Shown piece after piece: positions 1 to 6,760 of a DNA stretch of 9,507 bases (position 1 is the stretch's first letter; each line of letters opens with the position of its first letter). The notes beneath the pieces are model-generated. The model worked only from the letters and a program-made list of their open reading frames with translations, had not been told where the DNA came from and searched no databases. Source of the stretch: Victivallales bacterium (GTDB lineage Bacteria; Verrucomicrobiota; Lentisphaeria; Oligosphaerales; Oligosphaeraceae); contig JAFRLP010000487.1 of the NCBI GenBank assembly GCA_017431185.1, forward strand, positions 1 to 9,507. The letters run 5' to 3'. Position numbers and translations under genes: made by a program.

Positions 1-194
1 AAATGCTCCTTCAGGCGCTGCCGCATAATGGTTGTTTTACCAGTGCCACGAGGCCCCCTGATGCAAATCAGCCTATCACGCCAGTCAACTTCAGCCATCA
101 GATAACGGTGGAAAACCGAGGTCTCCTCACGGACTTGCCGCACTGAATTCTCCAGAATCTCCTCCACATCTCGATTTGTCAATTCATCATTCAT
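1..194 (-). CDS. AAA-type ATPase, N-terminal fragment (cut by window edge)
   Basis: The 5' end of a gene reading leftward out of the window; 64 codons are visible from an ATG at 194-192. The translation begins MNDELTNRDVEEILENSV and contains FHRYLMAEVDWRDRL followed by the Walker A (P-loop) motif GPRGTGKTT at about residues 48-56. A short helical lead, a W-x-D-R-L motif, then IRGPRGTGKTT is the usual opening of the predicted ATPases of the AAA_14/DUF4143 group (COG1373). These are common, often horizontally spread bacterial NTPases of unclear cellular role, usually about 400 residues long. The Walker B motif and C-terminal domain lie outside the window, so the exact subfamily is inference. 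The ATG is not preceded by a strong Shine-Dalgarno sequence; the leader is AT-rich. Confidence 0.8.
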   Translation of the reverse strand, partial: MNDELTNRDVEEILENSVRQVREETSVFHRYLMAEVDWRDRLICIRGPRGTGKTTIMRQRLKEH

Positions 195-299
195 TTTAGC
201 AACTGGAGTTGTTAATTTTTCATCTATTTTAGAAAATCAACTTGCTATTCCTTTGTACAAGCTATCCTAAAATGAAACCCTTTATGGATTTGCAACAGC
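195..299. other. AT-rich intergenic spacer
   Basis: A 105-bp gap between the stop of the sugar kinase gene and the start of the ATPase gene, both on the minus strand. It is clearly more AT-rich than its flanks, as expected for a promoter region of the ATPase gene. I could not pick a -35/-10 pair with good boxes and spacing, and I see no hairpin with a T-run that would terminate the kinase transcript. Confidence 0.5.
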
Positions 300-1880
300 C
301 TATTGTCCAATGCGTTCCATCGCCTGCCCCAAGGCACGATAACGCTGATAAAGCGTTTCATAGACAGAAGCCAATTCTGCCGTGGGATTATAAGTGCGGT
401 CAAAGCCAGCACCCATGGCCTTCATGGCTTCAGGCAAGGTGGGATAGATACCGGCGCCGACTGCGGCATACATGGCGGCTCCCAGCGCTGTGGCCTGGTC
501 ACAGGCGCATACCTGCACCGGAATCTGCAGAATATCCGCGCAGAGTTGCATGACCATGGGGGACTTGCGGCTAATGCCACCCACGGCCTTCAACGCGGAA
601 ACAGGAATACCCTCTTCACGCAGACGTTCCGCAATGGCACGGGTTCCGAAAAGCGTGCTTTCCACCAAGGCACGGTAAATCATGGGTGCGGTGCTTGCCA
701 AGGTCAATCCACCAATCGCCCCAGTCAGGCGTTCATTGGAATCTGGCGTGCGACGACCATTGAACCAGTCCAGGGCAAATACACCGTTGGCCCCTGGCGG
801 CACAGCGGCTGCCTCTTTTTCCAAGTCAGCCAGGGAAATGTCCCCAGCATAGCCCAACAGACGCTTAAACCAGGCATAGACATCGCCAAAGGCGCTTTGC
901 CCGGCCTCCAGTCCCGTCAATCCCGGCAGAATGGAGCCATCCACCTGCCCGCAGATGCCGCGCACGCACTTGCTGACGTGGTTGGCCACCGCCATGTCAC
1001 AGGAGGAAGTGCCGAGAATCTTCACCAGATCCCCAGGGCCGATTTCCGCGCCAATCGTGCCGGTATGTCCGTCCAGCGCAGAGCCGCCAATGACCACATT
1101 TTCCGGCAAGCCGAGTTTCGCCGCCCATTTGGGGGCTATTTTTCCAGCGGGAAGGTCGGCAGTACGGGTCTCGGTGTAAAGGCGGCTGCGGAAGCCAGCC
1201 AGCATGGGGTCGATGGCGGAAAGGAAATCCTCGGGGGGCAAGCCGCCCCAGGATGCGTGCCAAAGGGCCTTGTGCCCTGCGGCGCACCGGCTTCTGGCCA
1301 TGGTCAACGGGTTGATGTTGTCGCAGAGCGCCCCCGTCGCCCAGTCGCAAAGTTCAACGAAACTGAAAGCCTGCTGGCGAACCGCCTCACTATGGCGCAG
1401 GACGTGCAGCAGTTTGCTCCAGAACCACTCGCTGGAATAGCGTCCCCCCTCGTACATCCGGTAGTCAATTCCCGGCCAGTTGGCCGCCACCTCGTTGATG
1501 CGGGCGGCCTCCTCAATGGAGGAGTGGTCTTTCCACAGCAGGAACATGGCGTCCGGCTCCTCCAGCCCTGGCAGAAGCGCCAGGGGGCATCCGTCCTGGT
1601 TGACGGCGACGGGGGTGGAGCCGGTGGCGTCCAGCGCAATGCCGGCAACGCAGCCCGGGTCGGCGGACTTCAGCACGCCCTTCAGCACCTCCTCCATGCT
1701 CTCCAGGTAATCCAGCGGATGGTGGCGGAAGCGGTTCTCCGAAGCGTCGCAGTACAGTCCGTCAGCCCAGCGGCGGTAATAACTCACCGCGCTGGACAAC
1801 TGTTTGCCATGCTCGTCACAAAGCAATGCGCGCACACTGTCCGACCCAAAGTCCAGACCAATCAACAGACGATTTTCCAT
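300..1880 (-). CDS. araB: FGGY-family carbohydrate kinase, ribulokinase type
   Basis: A 526-residue cytosolic sugar kinase that should transfer phosphate from ATP to a ketopentose; L-ribulose is the family's usual substrate, in L-arabinose catabolism. The N-terminus GLDFGSDSVRALLCD (8-22) is the phosphate-1 motif typical of AraB. Other AraB-like motifs are DATGSTP (84-90), LWKDHSS (115-121), EWFWSKLLHVL (151-161), SALDGHTG (267-274, with Asp270 the likely catalytic base), GTSSCDM (290-296), GLEAGQSAFGDVYAWFKRLL (323-342) and the FGGY C-terminal signature GGISRKSPMVMQLCADIL (434-451). Thr86, Trp116, Lys204, Asp270 and Glu325 appear to match substrate-site residues described for Bacillus halodurans ribulokinase (T96, W126, K208, D274, E329, from memory). 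The ATG has a good AAGGAA Shine-Dalgarno at 1886-1891, 5 nt upstream. It is somewhat shorter than the roughly 560-residue E. coli enzyme. No araA or araD is present, so the true substrate could be another ketose such as L-rhamnulose or L-xylulose. Confidence 0.9.
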   Translation of the reverse strand: MENRLLIGLDFGSDSVRALLCDEHGKQLSSAVSYYRRWADGLYCDASENRFRHHPLDYLESMEEVLKGVLKSADPGCVAGIALDATGSTPVAVNQDGCPLALLPGLEEPDAMFLLWKDHSSIEEAARINEVAANWPGIDYRMYEGGRYSSEWFWSKLLHVLRHSEAVRQQAFSFVELCDWATGALCDNINPLTMARSRCAAGHKALWHASWGGLPPEDFLSAIDPMLAGFRSRLYTETRTADLPAGKIAPKWAAKLGLPENVVIGGSALDGHTGTIGAEIGPGDLVKILGTSSCDMAVANHVSKCVRGICGQVDGSILPGLTGLEAGQSAFGDVYAWFKRLLGYAGDISLADLEKEAAAVPPGANGVFALDWFNGRRTPDSNERLTGAIGGLTLASTAPMIYRALVESTLFGTRAIAERLREEGIPVSALKAVGGISRKSPMVMQLCADILQIPVQVCACDQATALGAAMYAAVGAGIYPTLPEAMKAMGAGFDRTYNPTAELASVYETLYQRYRALGQAMERIGQ

Positions 1881-1917
1881 AAGATTTCCTTATTCAGAAT
1901 CTCAGACCAGATGCAAT

Positions 1918-1945
1918 AATCTAATCCCAAACCACCAGACTTCAA
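1918..1945 (-). promoter_or_regulatory. candidate promoter for the sugar kinase gene
   Basis: On the minus strand a -35-like TTGAAG (1945-1940) and a -10-like TAGATT (1923-1918) are separated by 16 bp. Transcription would start near 1911, giving a leader of about 30 nt with the AAGGAA ribosome site. Each box matches the sigma70 consensus at 4 of 6 positions, so this is only suggestive. It would allow expression independent of the upstream hydrolase gene. Confidence 0.3.
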
Positions 1946-1982
1946 ATCGCTTGGACAAAAAGTCGGGTTATGAAAGGCAGGT

Positions 1983-2009
1983 CTGGCAGACCGCGCCCCG
2001 CGCGGCCAG
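1983..2009 (-). terminator. GC-rich intergenic hairpin between hydrolase and kinase genes
   Basis: Read on the minus strand, CCGCGC-GGG-GCGCGG forms a perfect 6-bp stem with a 3-nt loop (2005-1991). It is extended by CTGG/CCAG pairing (2009-2006 with 1986-1983) across a 4-nt bulge. It lies 31-57 nt after the hydrolase stop codon. No clear T-run follows directly; a TTTTT run comes about 23 nt later. It may therefore be an attenuator, a processing or stabilising hairpin, or a weak terminator rather than a classical intrinsic terminator. Confidence 0.4.
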
Positions 2010-2039
2010 TATCAGTCGCCAAGGCATTACCGCCCGCCA

Positions 2040-4397
2040 TCAGTTTCGGGAGGGTTCCGTCCAATGGAACCGATGCAGTCCGCTGGGGAACTCACCTGCG
2101 GGGGTGGAGGCGACGCATCCGGAAGGCACAGCCAACTCCGCGTGGAACTCCCCGTTTTCGCAACGCCAGGATGCACGAATCGCGCCGTATGGGGTAGGCA
2201 CTCGCCCCTGGGCAAAACGGAGTTCTGGCAGTTGCGGGGCAAAGCGGAAGCGCCGGAAACCAGGCTCCAGCGGCGTCACCCCCAGGCCGACACGCTGGAG
2301 GAACGCGGCGGGGGCCGTGCTGAAGCCATGGCAAAGGCTGGCCGAGCCGCCAAAGGCCGCCTTTCCAGGGCAATGCACCCCCGCCTCCCAGATGGTCGGC
2401 GACCCGCTCTCCACCACCTGACTCCAGTAGTTGCGGATGTTGCGCAACGCCACGCCAGGCTTTCCGCACTCCGCCATCGCCTCCAGCAGGAAAAACAGAT
2501 AGTAGAAGTCAGGGGTCAGCAGATGTTCATCCAGCACAGACGGCAAGTAATCCGTGACAGGCTCCATGCCGGCCAGCAAGGCGAAGGCGTGCGGCAGCCG
2601 GCTGATTGGCTGTTCGCGATGAGGGGCCTCGGGAATGCCCAGCGCCTTCAGGACCTCGGGGGATGCGTCGCACTCCTCGCCATCGACAAGGCAGCCCAAT
2701 TCCGGTCTCCAGAAGGCGTGCCGGGTCTGGTCGGAGAGATGCTGCAGCGCTCTCTCGTCCCACTCCGGTTTCTCCCCCGCCACAGGAGCCAGGCGACCCA
2801 TGGCGCGCATTGCCAGCAGATACAGGCAATTCAGCAGGGAACTGCGGCGTCCCGTGAAGATGGTTCCGTTCAATTCGTATGACCAGTCGAAGAAGTTCCA
2901 ATAGTCTGCGGGAGGCGAAAGCGCGCCATCGGGCGTCAGCCAACTCCTGAAGCGGGCCATGATGCGCTTCAGCCTGGGATAATGGCGGCGCACAGTGGCG
3001 GCGTCCCCTGAATACAGCCAGTAATCCTGCAAGACCAGGGCAAGGGTCAGATTGGCGGAGAGGATGACCGCGAAGGGGGAGCCCCGTCTGCCGGGGCAGC
3101 TGCTGGTGATAAGGTCGTCCTCCGCCTGCTCGTCAAAGGCCAGGGCGAGGGCGTGCCGGGTAAGCCGGTAATCCCCAAAGCAGCATAGGGATGTGCGGTT
3201 TTCGACCAGCATGTCGTTGATGTAGAAGAGACGTTCCCGCCAAGGGCAGTCCGTGAACACGTCAGTCACGCAGGCGGAGAGCGTCTCCCCCGCCATCTTC
3301 CACAGGCGATTCAGGAAGTGGTCTCCGCAATGGAAGTCACCGCGGGCAGTCAGCGGGTATCGTCGGTCAATGGCGGAGACCCGATGCAGGATAACTGGGG
3401 CATGGAAATTGCGCAGGGTGAGTTGCACGAGACGGAAGCCACGGTCCATGAGGGCGGTTCCCACGGTGTTGCGCCCATTCCGCAGAATCAGGCGGTCGCA
3501 GAAATGGTAGGTGGGGTTGGTATGGGAATGGTCTGTGCGCAGACGATTTCCATTCCAGAGTTCCTCTTCGTAGCCAAGGTCGGCCACAGTTCCCTCTGGG
3601 GCCTCCAGTTCAATCTCGACCCGACCTGAGACCTCGCGCCCGAAGTCAAATATCAAGGCCAAACCGCCTTGGCAGGGAGGAATCTCCACGGAGTGCCGAC
3701 CTCCCAAAGTCAGCGTGCTGAGTTTTTGCTGGAGTTCGGCGGGCAACGGCAAGTGGGGCTCATGGGTATTCAATTCGGCAATGTCATGCGCAAGCCAGTC
3801 CGCTTCTGGAACCAGGCAGGCGACAGGCACGTCAACGGCAGGATGGCAATGCTCCACTGGCATGGGCACGTCCCTGGGCAGAAGCTGCTTGCGGCAGACG
3901 GGAGAGGTGGGAGGCAAGACCTGCACCGCCACCCGCGTCCCAGACGCAAGACAGCGCAAGTCACGCCACTCGCAATAGCCTGCCTGCTGCGAAAACCAGG
4001 ATGCGTTCTCCGGCCATTCGCGAGTGCAAAGTTCACACCACCACCCGCCGTCCGTACACAGAAAGTCCCCCAACTCCAGCCACAATGCGGGCTGGACGCA
4101 GTTCGCGAACACATCCGCCTTCCTCGTGTAGCGGACCAGCGCCGAGAGACGGTTCCGCCCATCCTGCAACCATTGCGACACATCGACGCTATCATAATAA
4201 TTGACATTTCGGCTGCCGCGGGCAGGTCCCCGGCAGACAATTCGGCCATTCAACTCCAGCAGGTAGCAGCACTCGCAGGCAATGCGCAACTCCATGAAGG
4301 ACGGACGCTCCGCCAATGTGAACTCCCGCCCTGCCCGGAAAGTGACCTCCGCCTCAGGCGTGACTCCCGCTGGCGCAATCCATTCTGCTGTTGACAT
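2040..4397 (-). CDS. GH78-type alpha-L-rhamnosidase-like glycoside hydrolase
   Basis: A 785-residue enzyme predicted to hydrolyse terminal alpha-L-rhamnosyl (or related) linkages by an inverting mechanism. Numbering below is from the longer GTG-started frame at 4427; subtract 10 for the chosen start. An N-terminal beta-sandwich (about 40-110) contains LNGRIVCRGPARGS. A second beta-sandwich (about 240-350) contains LIFDFGREVSGRVEIELEAP, as in the rhamnosidase domain before the catalytic barrel. The (alpha/alpha)6 barrel spans about 360-710. TDCPWRERLFYINDM carries Asp393, the probable general acid Glu398, and Asp405, with the same spacing as Asp567/Glu572/Asp579 of Bacillus RhaB (from memory). 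PTIWEAG carries Glu681, the likely general base, followed by SLCHGFSTAPAAFLQRVGLGV. A C-terminal beta domain follows LEPGFRRFRFAPQLP. No signal peptide or membrane segment is seen, so it is probably cytosolic. The substrate is inferred from family only; related GH78-like proteins are very diverse. Confidence 0.87.
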   Translation of the reverse strand: MSTAEWIAPAGVTPEAEVTFRAGREFTLAERPSFMELRIACECCYLLELNGRIVCRGPARGSRNVNYYDSVDVSQWLQDGRNRLSALVRYTRKADVFANCVQPALWLELGDFLCTDGGWWCELCTREWPENASWFSQQAGYCEWRDLRCLASGTRVAVQVLPPTSPVCRKQLLPRDVPMPVEHCHPAVDVPVACLVPEADWLAHDIAELNTHEPHLPLPAELQQKLSTLTLGGRHSVEIPPCQGGLALIFDFGREVSGRVEIELEAPEGTVADLGYEEELWNGNRLRTDHSHTNPTYHFCDRLILRNGRNTVGTALMDRGFRLVQLTLRNFHAPVILHRVSAIDRRYPLTARGDFHCGDHFLNRLWKMAGETLSACVTDVFTDCPWRERLFYINDMLVENRTSLCCFGDYRLTRHALALAFDEQAEDDLITSSCPGRRGSPFAVILSANLTLALVLQDYWLYSGDAATVRRHYPRLKRIMARFRSWLTPDGALSPPADYWNFFDWSYELNGTIFTGRRSSLLNCLYLLAMRAMGRLAPVAGEKPEWDERALQHLSDQTRHAFWRPELGCLVDGEECDASPEVLKALGIPEAPHREQPISRLPHAFALLAGMEPVTDYLPSVLDEHLLTPDFYYLFFLLEAMAECGKPGVALRNIRNYWSQVVESGSPTIWEAGVHCPGKAAFGGSASLCHGFSTAPAAFLQRVGLGVTPLEPGFRRFRFAPQLPELRFAQGRVPTPYGAIRASWRCENGEFHAELAVPSGCVASTPAGEFPSGLHRFHWTEPSRN

Positions 4398-4401
4398 GCT
4401 T

Positions 4402-4408
4402 TCTCCTT
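4402..4408 (-). promoter_or_regulatory. Shine-Dalgarno that fixes the hydrolase start
   Basis: On the minus strand AAGGAGA sits 4 nt before the ATG at 4397-4395, close to a perfect ribosome site. The open frame could also begin at a GTG (4427-4425), ten codons upstream, but that start would translate through this site and has no comparable one of its own. This supports the 785-residue product beginning MSTAEWIAP. Confidence 0.8.
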
Positions 4409-4447
4409 CACAAACAAAGTTTTCCACGATAGAGAAGATATATCAAT

Positions 4448-4475
4448 ATAATAGCATCTGCCACGGGCAATGCAA
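4448..4475 (-). promoter_or_regulatory. candidate promoter for the hydrolase gene
   Basis: On the minus strand TTGCAT (4475-4470) and TATTAT (4453-4448) are separated by 16 bp. That gives a start near 4441 and a leader of about 44 nt ending in the strong ribosome site. The -10 region is in a conspicuously AT-rich patch that includes the palindrome GATATATC (4437-4444). The assignment rests on box resemblance only. Confidence 0.4.
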
Positions 4476-4516
4476 ACACCGCCCCCTATTTTTCATGGGA
4501 AAATTACACTTCGGAA

Positions 4517-4546
4517 CTGTCAAATTACGCAAAGGTGGATTATATT
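4517..4546 (+). promoter_or_regulatory. candidate promoter for the metX-metW-peptidase-mutY unit
   Basis: CTGTCA (4517-4522, 4 of 6 to the -35 consensus) and TATATT (4541-4546, 5 of 6 to the -10 consensus) are separated by 18 bp. Transcription would begin near 4553, about 68 nt before the ATG at 4621. I looked for a SAM-type or other methionine riboswitch in this leader and found no recognisable conserved core. The leader also seems too short for a SAM-I riboswitch. Confidence 0.4.
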
Positions 4547-4620
4547 ATGCCATTGCATTTTCGCTTTCGGCATTTTCAAGACAAATGCCTCACCTTTGCC
4601 AAGGCGCTTTTCCCTGTGCC

Positions 4621-6033
4621 ATGCCTACCCCAAACAAACATTCATCGGAGGACACCACCTTCAGCACCCCTGCTTCCCATCGCCAACTCTCCCAAAGCGA
4701 GAGGAAATCCCTGCACAAAAAAGAGCACAAGGCTCCTGATGACCTGAAATCCGTGGGATGGACTATCCCAAGGGCCTTTTTCCTCAGCAGAGAAGACAAC
4801 GGCAGGCCCTTCAAACTGGAGTGCGGGCGCAGTTTGCCGGACGTGGTAGTGGAATACGAGACCTACGGCGCCCTCAGCCCCGACAAGTCCAACGCCATCC
4901 TCATCACCCACGCGCTGTCAGGGGACGCGCATGTGGCCGGATGGGACCGGACGGCCTCCGCCGAATACCGCCCCTGGCGCTTGACCGTGCCTGGCTGGTG
5001 GGATGCGCTGGTCGGGCCAGGCCTGCCCTTTGACACCAGCCGTTTCTTCATCATCTGCGCCAACGTGCTCGGCAGCTGCTACGGCACGACAGGCCCCGCA
5101 TCTCCCAATCCCGAAGATGACAACAGGCCCTACGGACTCAATTTTCCGCAGGTCACGGTAGGCGACTGGGTGAACTGCGAGCGAGCACTGGTTGACCACC
5201 TGGGCATCCGGCAACTCTATGCCGTAGTGGGTGGTTCGCTGGGCGGGCAGCAGGCACTGGAATGGGCCATCGCCTACCCCGAAAGGGTGGGCAAGTGCAT
5301 CATGCTGGCCTCCGGTCCCAAACTGCCGTCACAGGGGCTGGGGTTCAACCACGTGGCGTGCTACACCATCCAGTGCGACCCCAATTTCCGAAACGGCGAC
5401 ATCTACGGGGCCCGACGCGTGCCCAATCCCCTGATGCGCAATCAGCCTGGCCCTGACTTGAGCTACTACGACATTCCCCGGCGCAACCTGACCAGCCTGA
5501 CGGCGGCCCGGATGCTGGCGCACATCACCTACCTTTCCGCCACGGGAATGGACAGCAAATTCGGGCGCAAACTCCAGCCGGTCAGCATGCGCCGCACCGC
5601 CGCCAAAGTGCAGGAAGACCAGGAGGAGTTCGCCGTCCACGGCTATCTTCAGCATCAGGGCGAAAGTTTCGTCAACCGCTTTGACGCCAACAGTTACCTC
5701 TACATCGCCAACGCGATGGACAACTATGATGCGGCGGCCAAGTGGGGCAAAGGCAATCTGGTTCGGGCATGCTCCCGCATTCAGGCGGAGATGCTGGTCG
5801 CCTCCTTCACCTCCGACTGGCTGTATCCTTGCAGCGAAAGCCACGACATCGTGACCGCGCTGATGCAGAACCACCATCCTGTCACCTCCGTCGATGTCCA
5901 GAGCACCTACGGGCATGACGCCTTCCTGGTGGAGGAGGAGAAGGTGCAACGGCTTATCCGGGCATTCCTGCTAACCCAAGCCCCGTCCAGAATGTCCAGC
6001 CGCCCGTCAGCCAAGGGGGTGTCCCATGCCTGA
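4621..6033 (+). CDS. metX: homoserine O-acyltransferase (O-acetyltransferase family, MetX)
   Basis: This alpha/beta-hydrolase enzyme acylates L-homoserine with acetyl- (sometimes succinyl-) CoA, the committed step of methionine synthesis. Numbered from the ATG at 4621 (470 residues), hallmarks are FKLECGRSLPDVVVEYETYG (64-83), ALSGDAHVAGW (98-108), FFIICANVLGSCYGTTGPAS (142-161), the nucleophile elbow GGSLGGQQALEW with Ser206, TSDWLYP with Asp399, and STYGHDAFLVE with His432. The triad is therefore complete. The start is uncertain. The frame stays open back to 4282, into the divergent hydrolase gene, and no candidate start has a good Shine-Dalgarno. ATG 4621 is preferred because it lies downstream of the candidate promoter. 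GTG 4753 would start nearer the usual MetX N-terminus. Family members are usually 350-390 residues, so about 45 residues at the N-terminus and some at the C-terminus are extra. Acetyl versus succinyl preference cannot be read with confidence. Confidence 0.93.
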   Translation: MPTPNKHSSEDTTFSTPASHRQLSQSERKSLHKKEHKAPDDLKSVGWTIPRAFFLSREDNGRPFKLECGRSLPDVVVEYETYGALSPDKSNAILITHALSGDAHVAGWDRTASAEYRPWRLTVPGWWDALVGPGLPFDTSRFFIICANVLGSCYGTTGPASPNPEDDNRPYGLNFPQVTVGDWVNCERALVDHLGIRQLYAVVGGSLGGQQALEWAIAYPERVGKCIMLASGPKLPSQGLGFNHVACYTIQCDPNFRNGDIYGARRVPNPLMRNQPGPDLSYYDIPRRNLTSLTAARMLAHITYLSATGMDSKFGRKLQPVSMRRTAAKVQEDQEEFAVHGYLQHQGESFVNRFDANSYLYIANAMDNYDAAAKWGKGNLVRACSRIQAEMLVASFTSDWLYPCSESHDIVTALMQNHHPVTSVDVQSTYGHDAFLVEEEKVQRLIRAFLLTQAPSRMSSRPSAKGVSHA

Positions 6034-6757
6034 GTTCGTTGGAAAACACCGTGATTGGTATCTTCAGACCCTGGAGCATTTTGGCATCCAGAGCAACGAC
6101 TGCAGTTTCGAGAAACTCAAGGAGTGCGCGCTGCACCTGCAGGCGGACACTCCCGACAAGGAAGTCGCCCGCTGGCACGACCCCATCGTCCAGGAACTGG
6201 TCAAACCCGGCGAGTCCATCGTCGATCTGGGCTGCGGGGACGGCGAACTGCTGGCCCGCCTCTCCTACCACTGCAACTGCTGGGTCCAGGGCATTGAGGC
6301 GGACGAGGGGAAGGTCAACCGCTGCATCGAGCGCGGTGTGCCTGTCTGCCACGGCGACCTTTCGGAAATCACCAGCCTGCTGCCGGACAAAAGCTATGAC
6401 TGGGCGGTGTTGGAGAACACCTTGCAGACCCTTCGTTTGCCATTGCAGGTACTGGAGGAGATGCTGCGGATTTCCAAGCGTTCCATCGTCTCGTTCCCCA
6501 ATTTCGCCCATTGGGGCATCCGTTTCACCTTCAGTCTAGGCGGACGCATGCCAGTCACCAAATCCCTCCCCTACACCTGGCACAACACTCCCAACATCCA
6601 CCTCTGCTCCATCACCGACTTTCTGGACTGGGTGCAAGGGGCGAAGGTGCGCATTCTGCATTCCTGGGTGCTGGTGGAAGGCCAGGTCATCCCCTTCCAG
6701 GCGGACAGCGACCATAACATCACCGGCGAGCAGGCCTTGTTCGTCATCGAGAGGTGA
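6026..6757 (+). CDS. metW: methionine biosynthesis protein MetW
   Basis: A 243-residue class I SAM-dependent-methyltransferase-fold protein. MetW is typically encoded directly after metX and is thought to act with it in O-acylhomoserine formation. The SAM-binding motif I is VDLGCGDGELL (66-76). The family-defining blocks are RGVPVCHGDLSEI (103-115), NTLQTLRLPLQVLEEMLRIS (131-150), IVSFPNFAHWGIRF (154-167), GRMPVTKSLPYTWHNTPNIH (173-192) and LCSITDF (193-199). The ATG overlaps the end of metX by 8 nt, and AAGGGGG lies about 7 nt upstream, so translational coupling is likely. The typical MetW is about 200 residues and starts close to motif I. Here about 50 residues precede it (HRDWYLQTLEHFGI, then an acidic/helical stretch ending at ARWHDPIV), an unusual extension of unknown role. 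Confidence 0.94.
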   Translation: MPEFVGKHRDWYLQTLEHFGIQSNDCSFEKLKECALHLQADTPDKEVARWHDPIVQELVKPGESIVDLGCGDGELLARLSYHCNCWVQGIEADEGKVNRCIERGVPVCHGDLSEITSLLPDKSYDWAVLENTLQTLRLPLQVLEEMLRISKRSIVSFPNFAHWGIRFTFSLGGRMPVTKSLPYTWHNTPNIHLCSITDFLDWVQGAKVRILHSWVLVEGQVIPFQADSDHNITGEQALFVIER

Positions 6758-6760
6758 CGG

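Noticed and set aside
303..1919. A 538-codon open frame on the plus strand running antisense through the whole kinase gene
   Set aside because: Its translation shows no recognisable domain and is rich in Gly, Ala, His, Gln and Arg, as expected for an antisense shadow of a GC-rich gene. The minus-strand frame encodes an unmistakable FGGY kinase.
4398..4427. GTG start of the hydrolase at 4427
   Set aside because: The near-perfect Shine-Dalgarno at 4402-4408 lies inside that extension and points to the ATG at 4397.
4282..4620. The metX open frame extended upstream to the first ATG at 4282
   Set aside because: It overlaps the divergent hydrolase gene and crosses both candidate promoters. The residues encoded there do not resemble a MetX N-terminus.
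4550..4620. SAM riboswitch or T-box in the metX leader
   Set aside because: No conserved core sequence, kink-turn or terminator/antiterminator pair could be recognised in the short leader.
4535..4747. A possible 70-codon leader peptide starting at GTG 4535 after AAAGG
   Set aside because: It would start upstream of the predicted transcription start, overlaps metX in another frame, and its product has no methionine-rich or otherwise regulatory-looking content.
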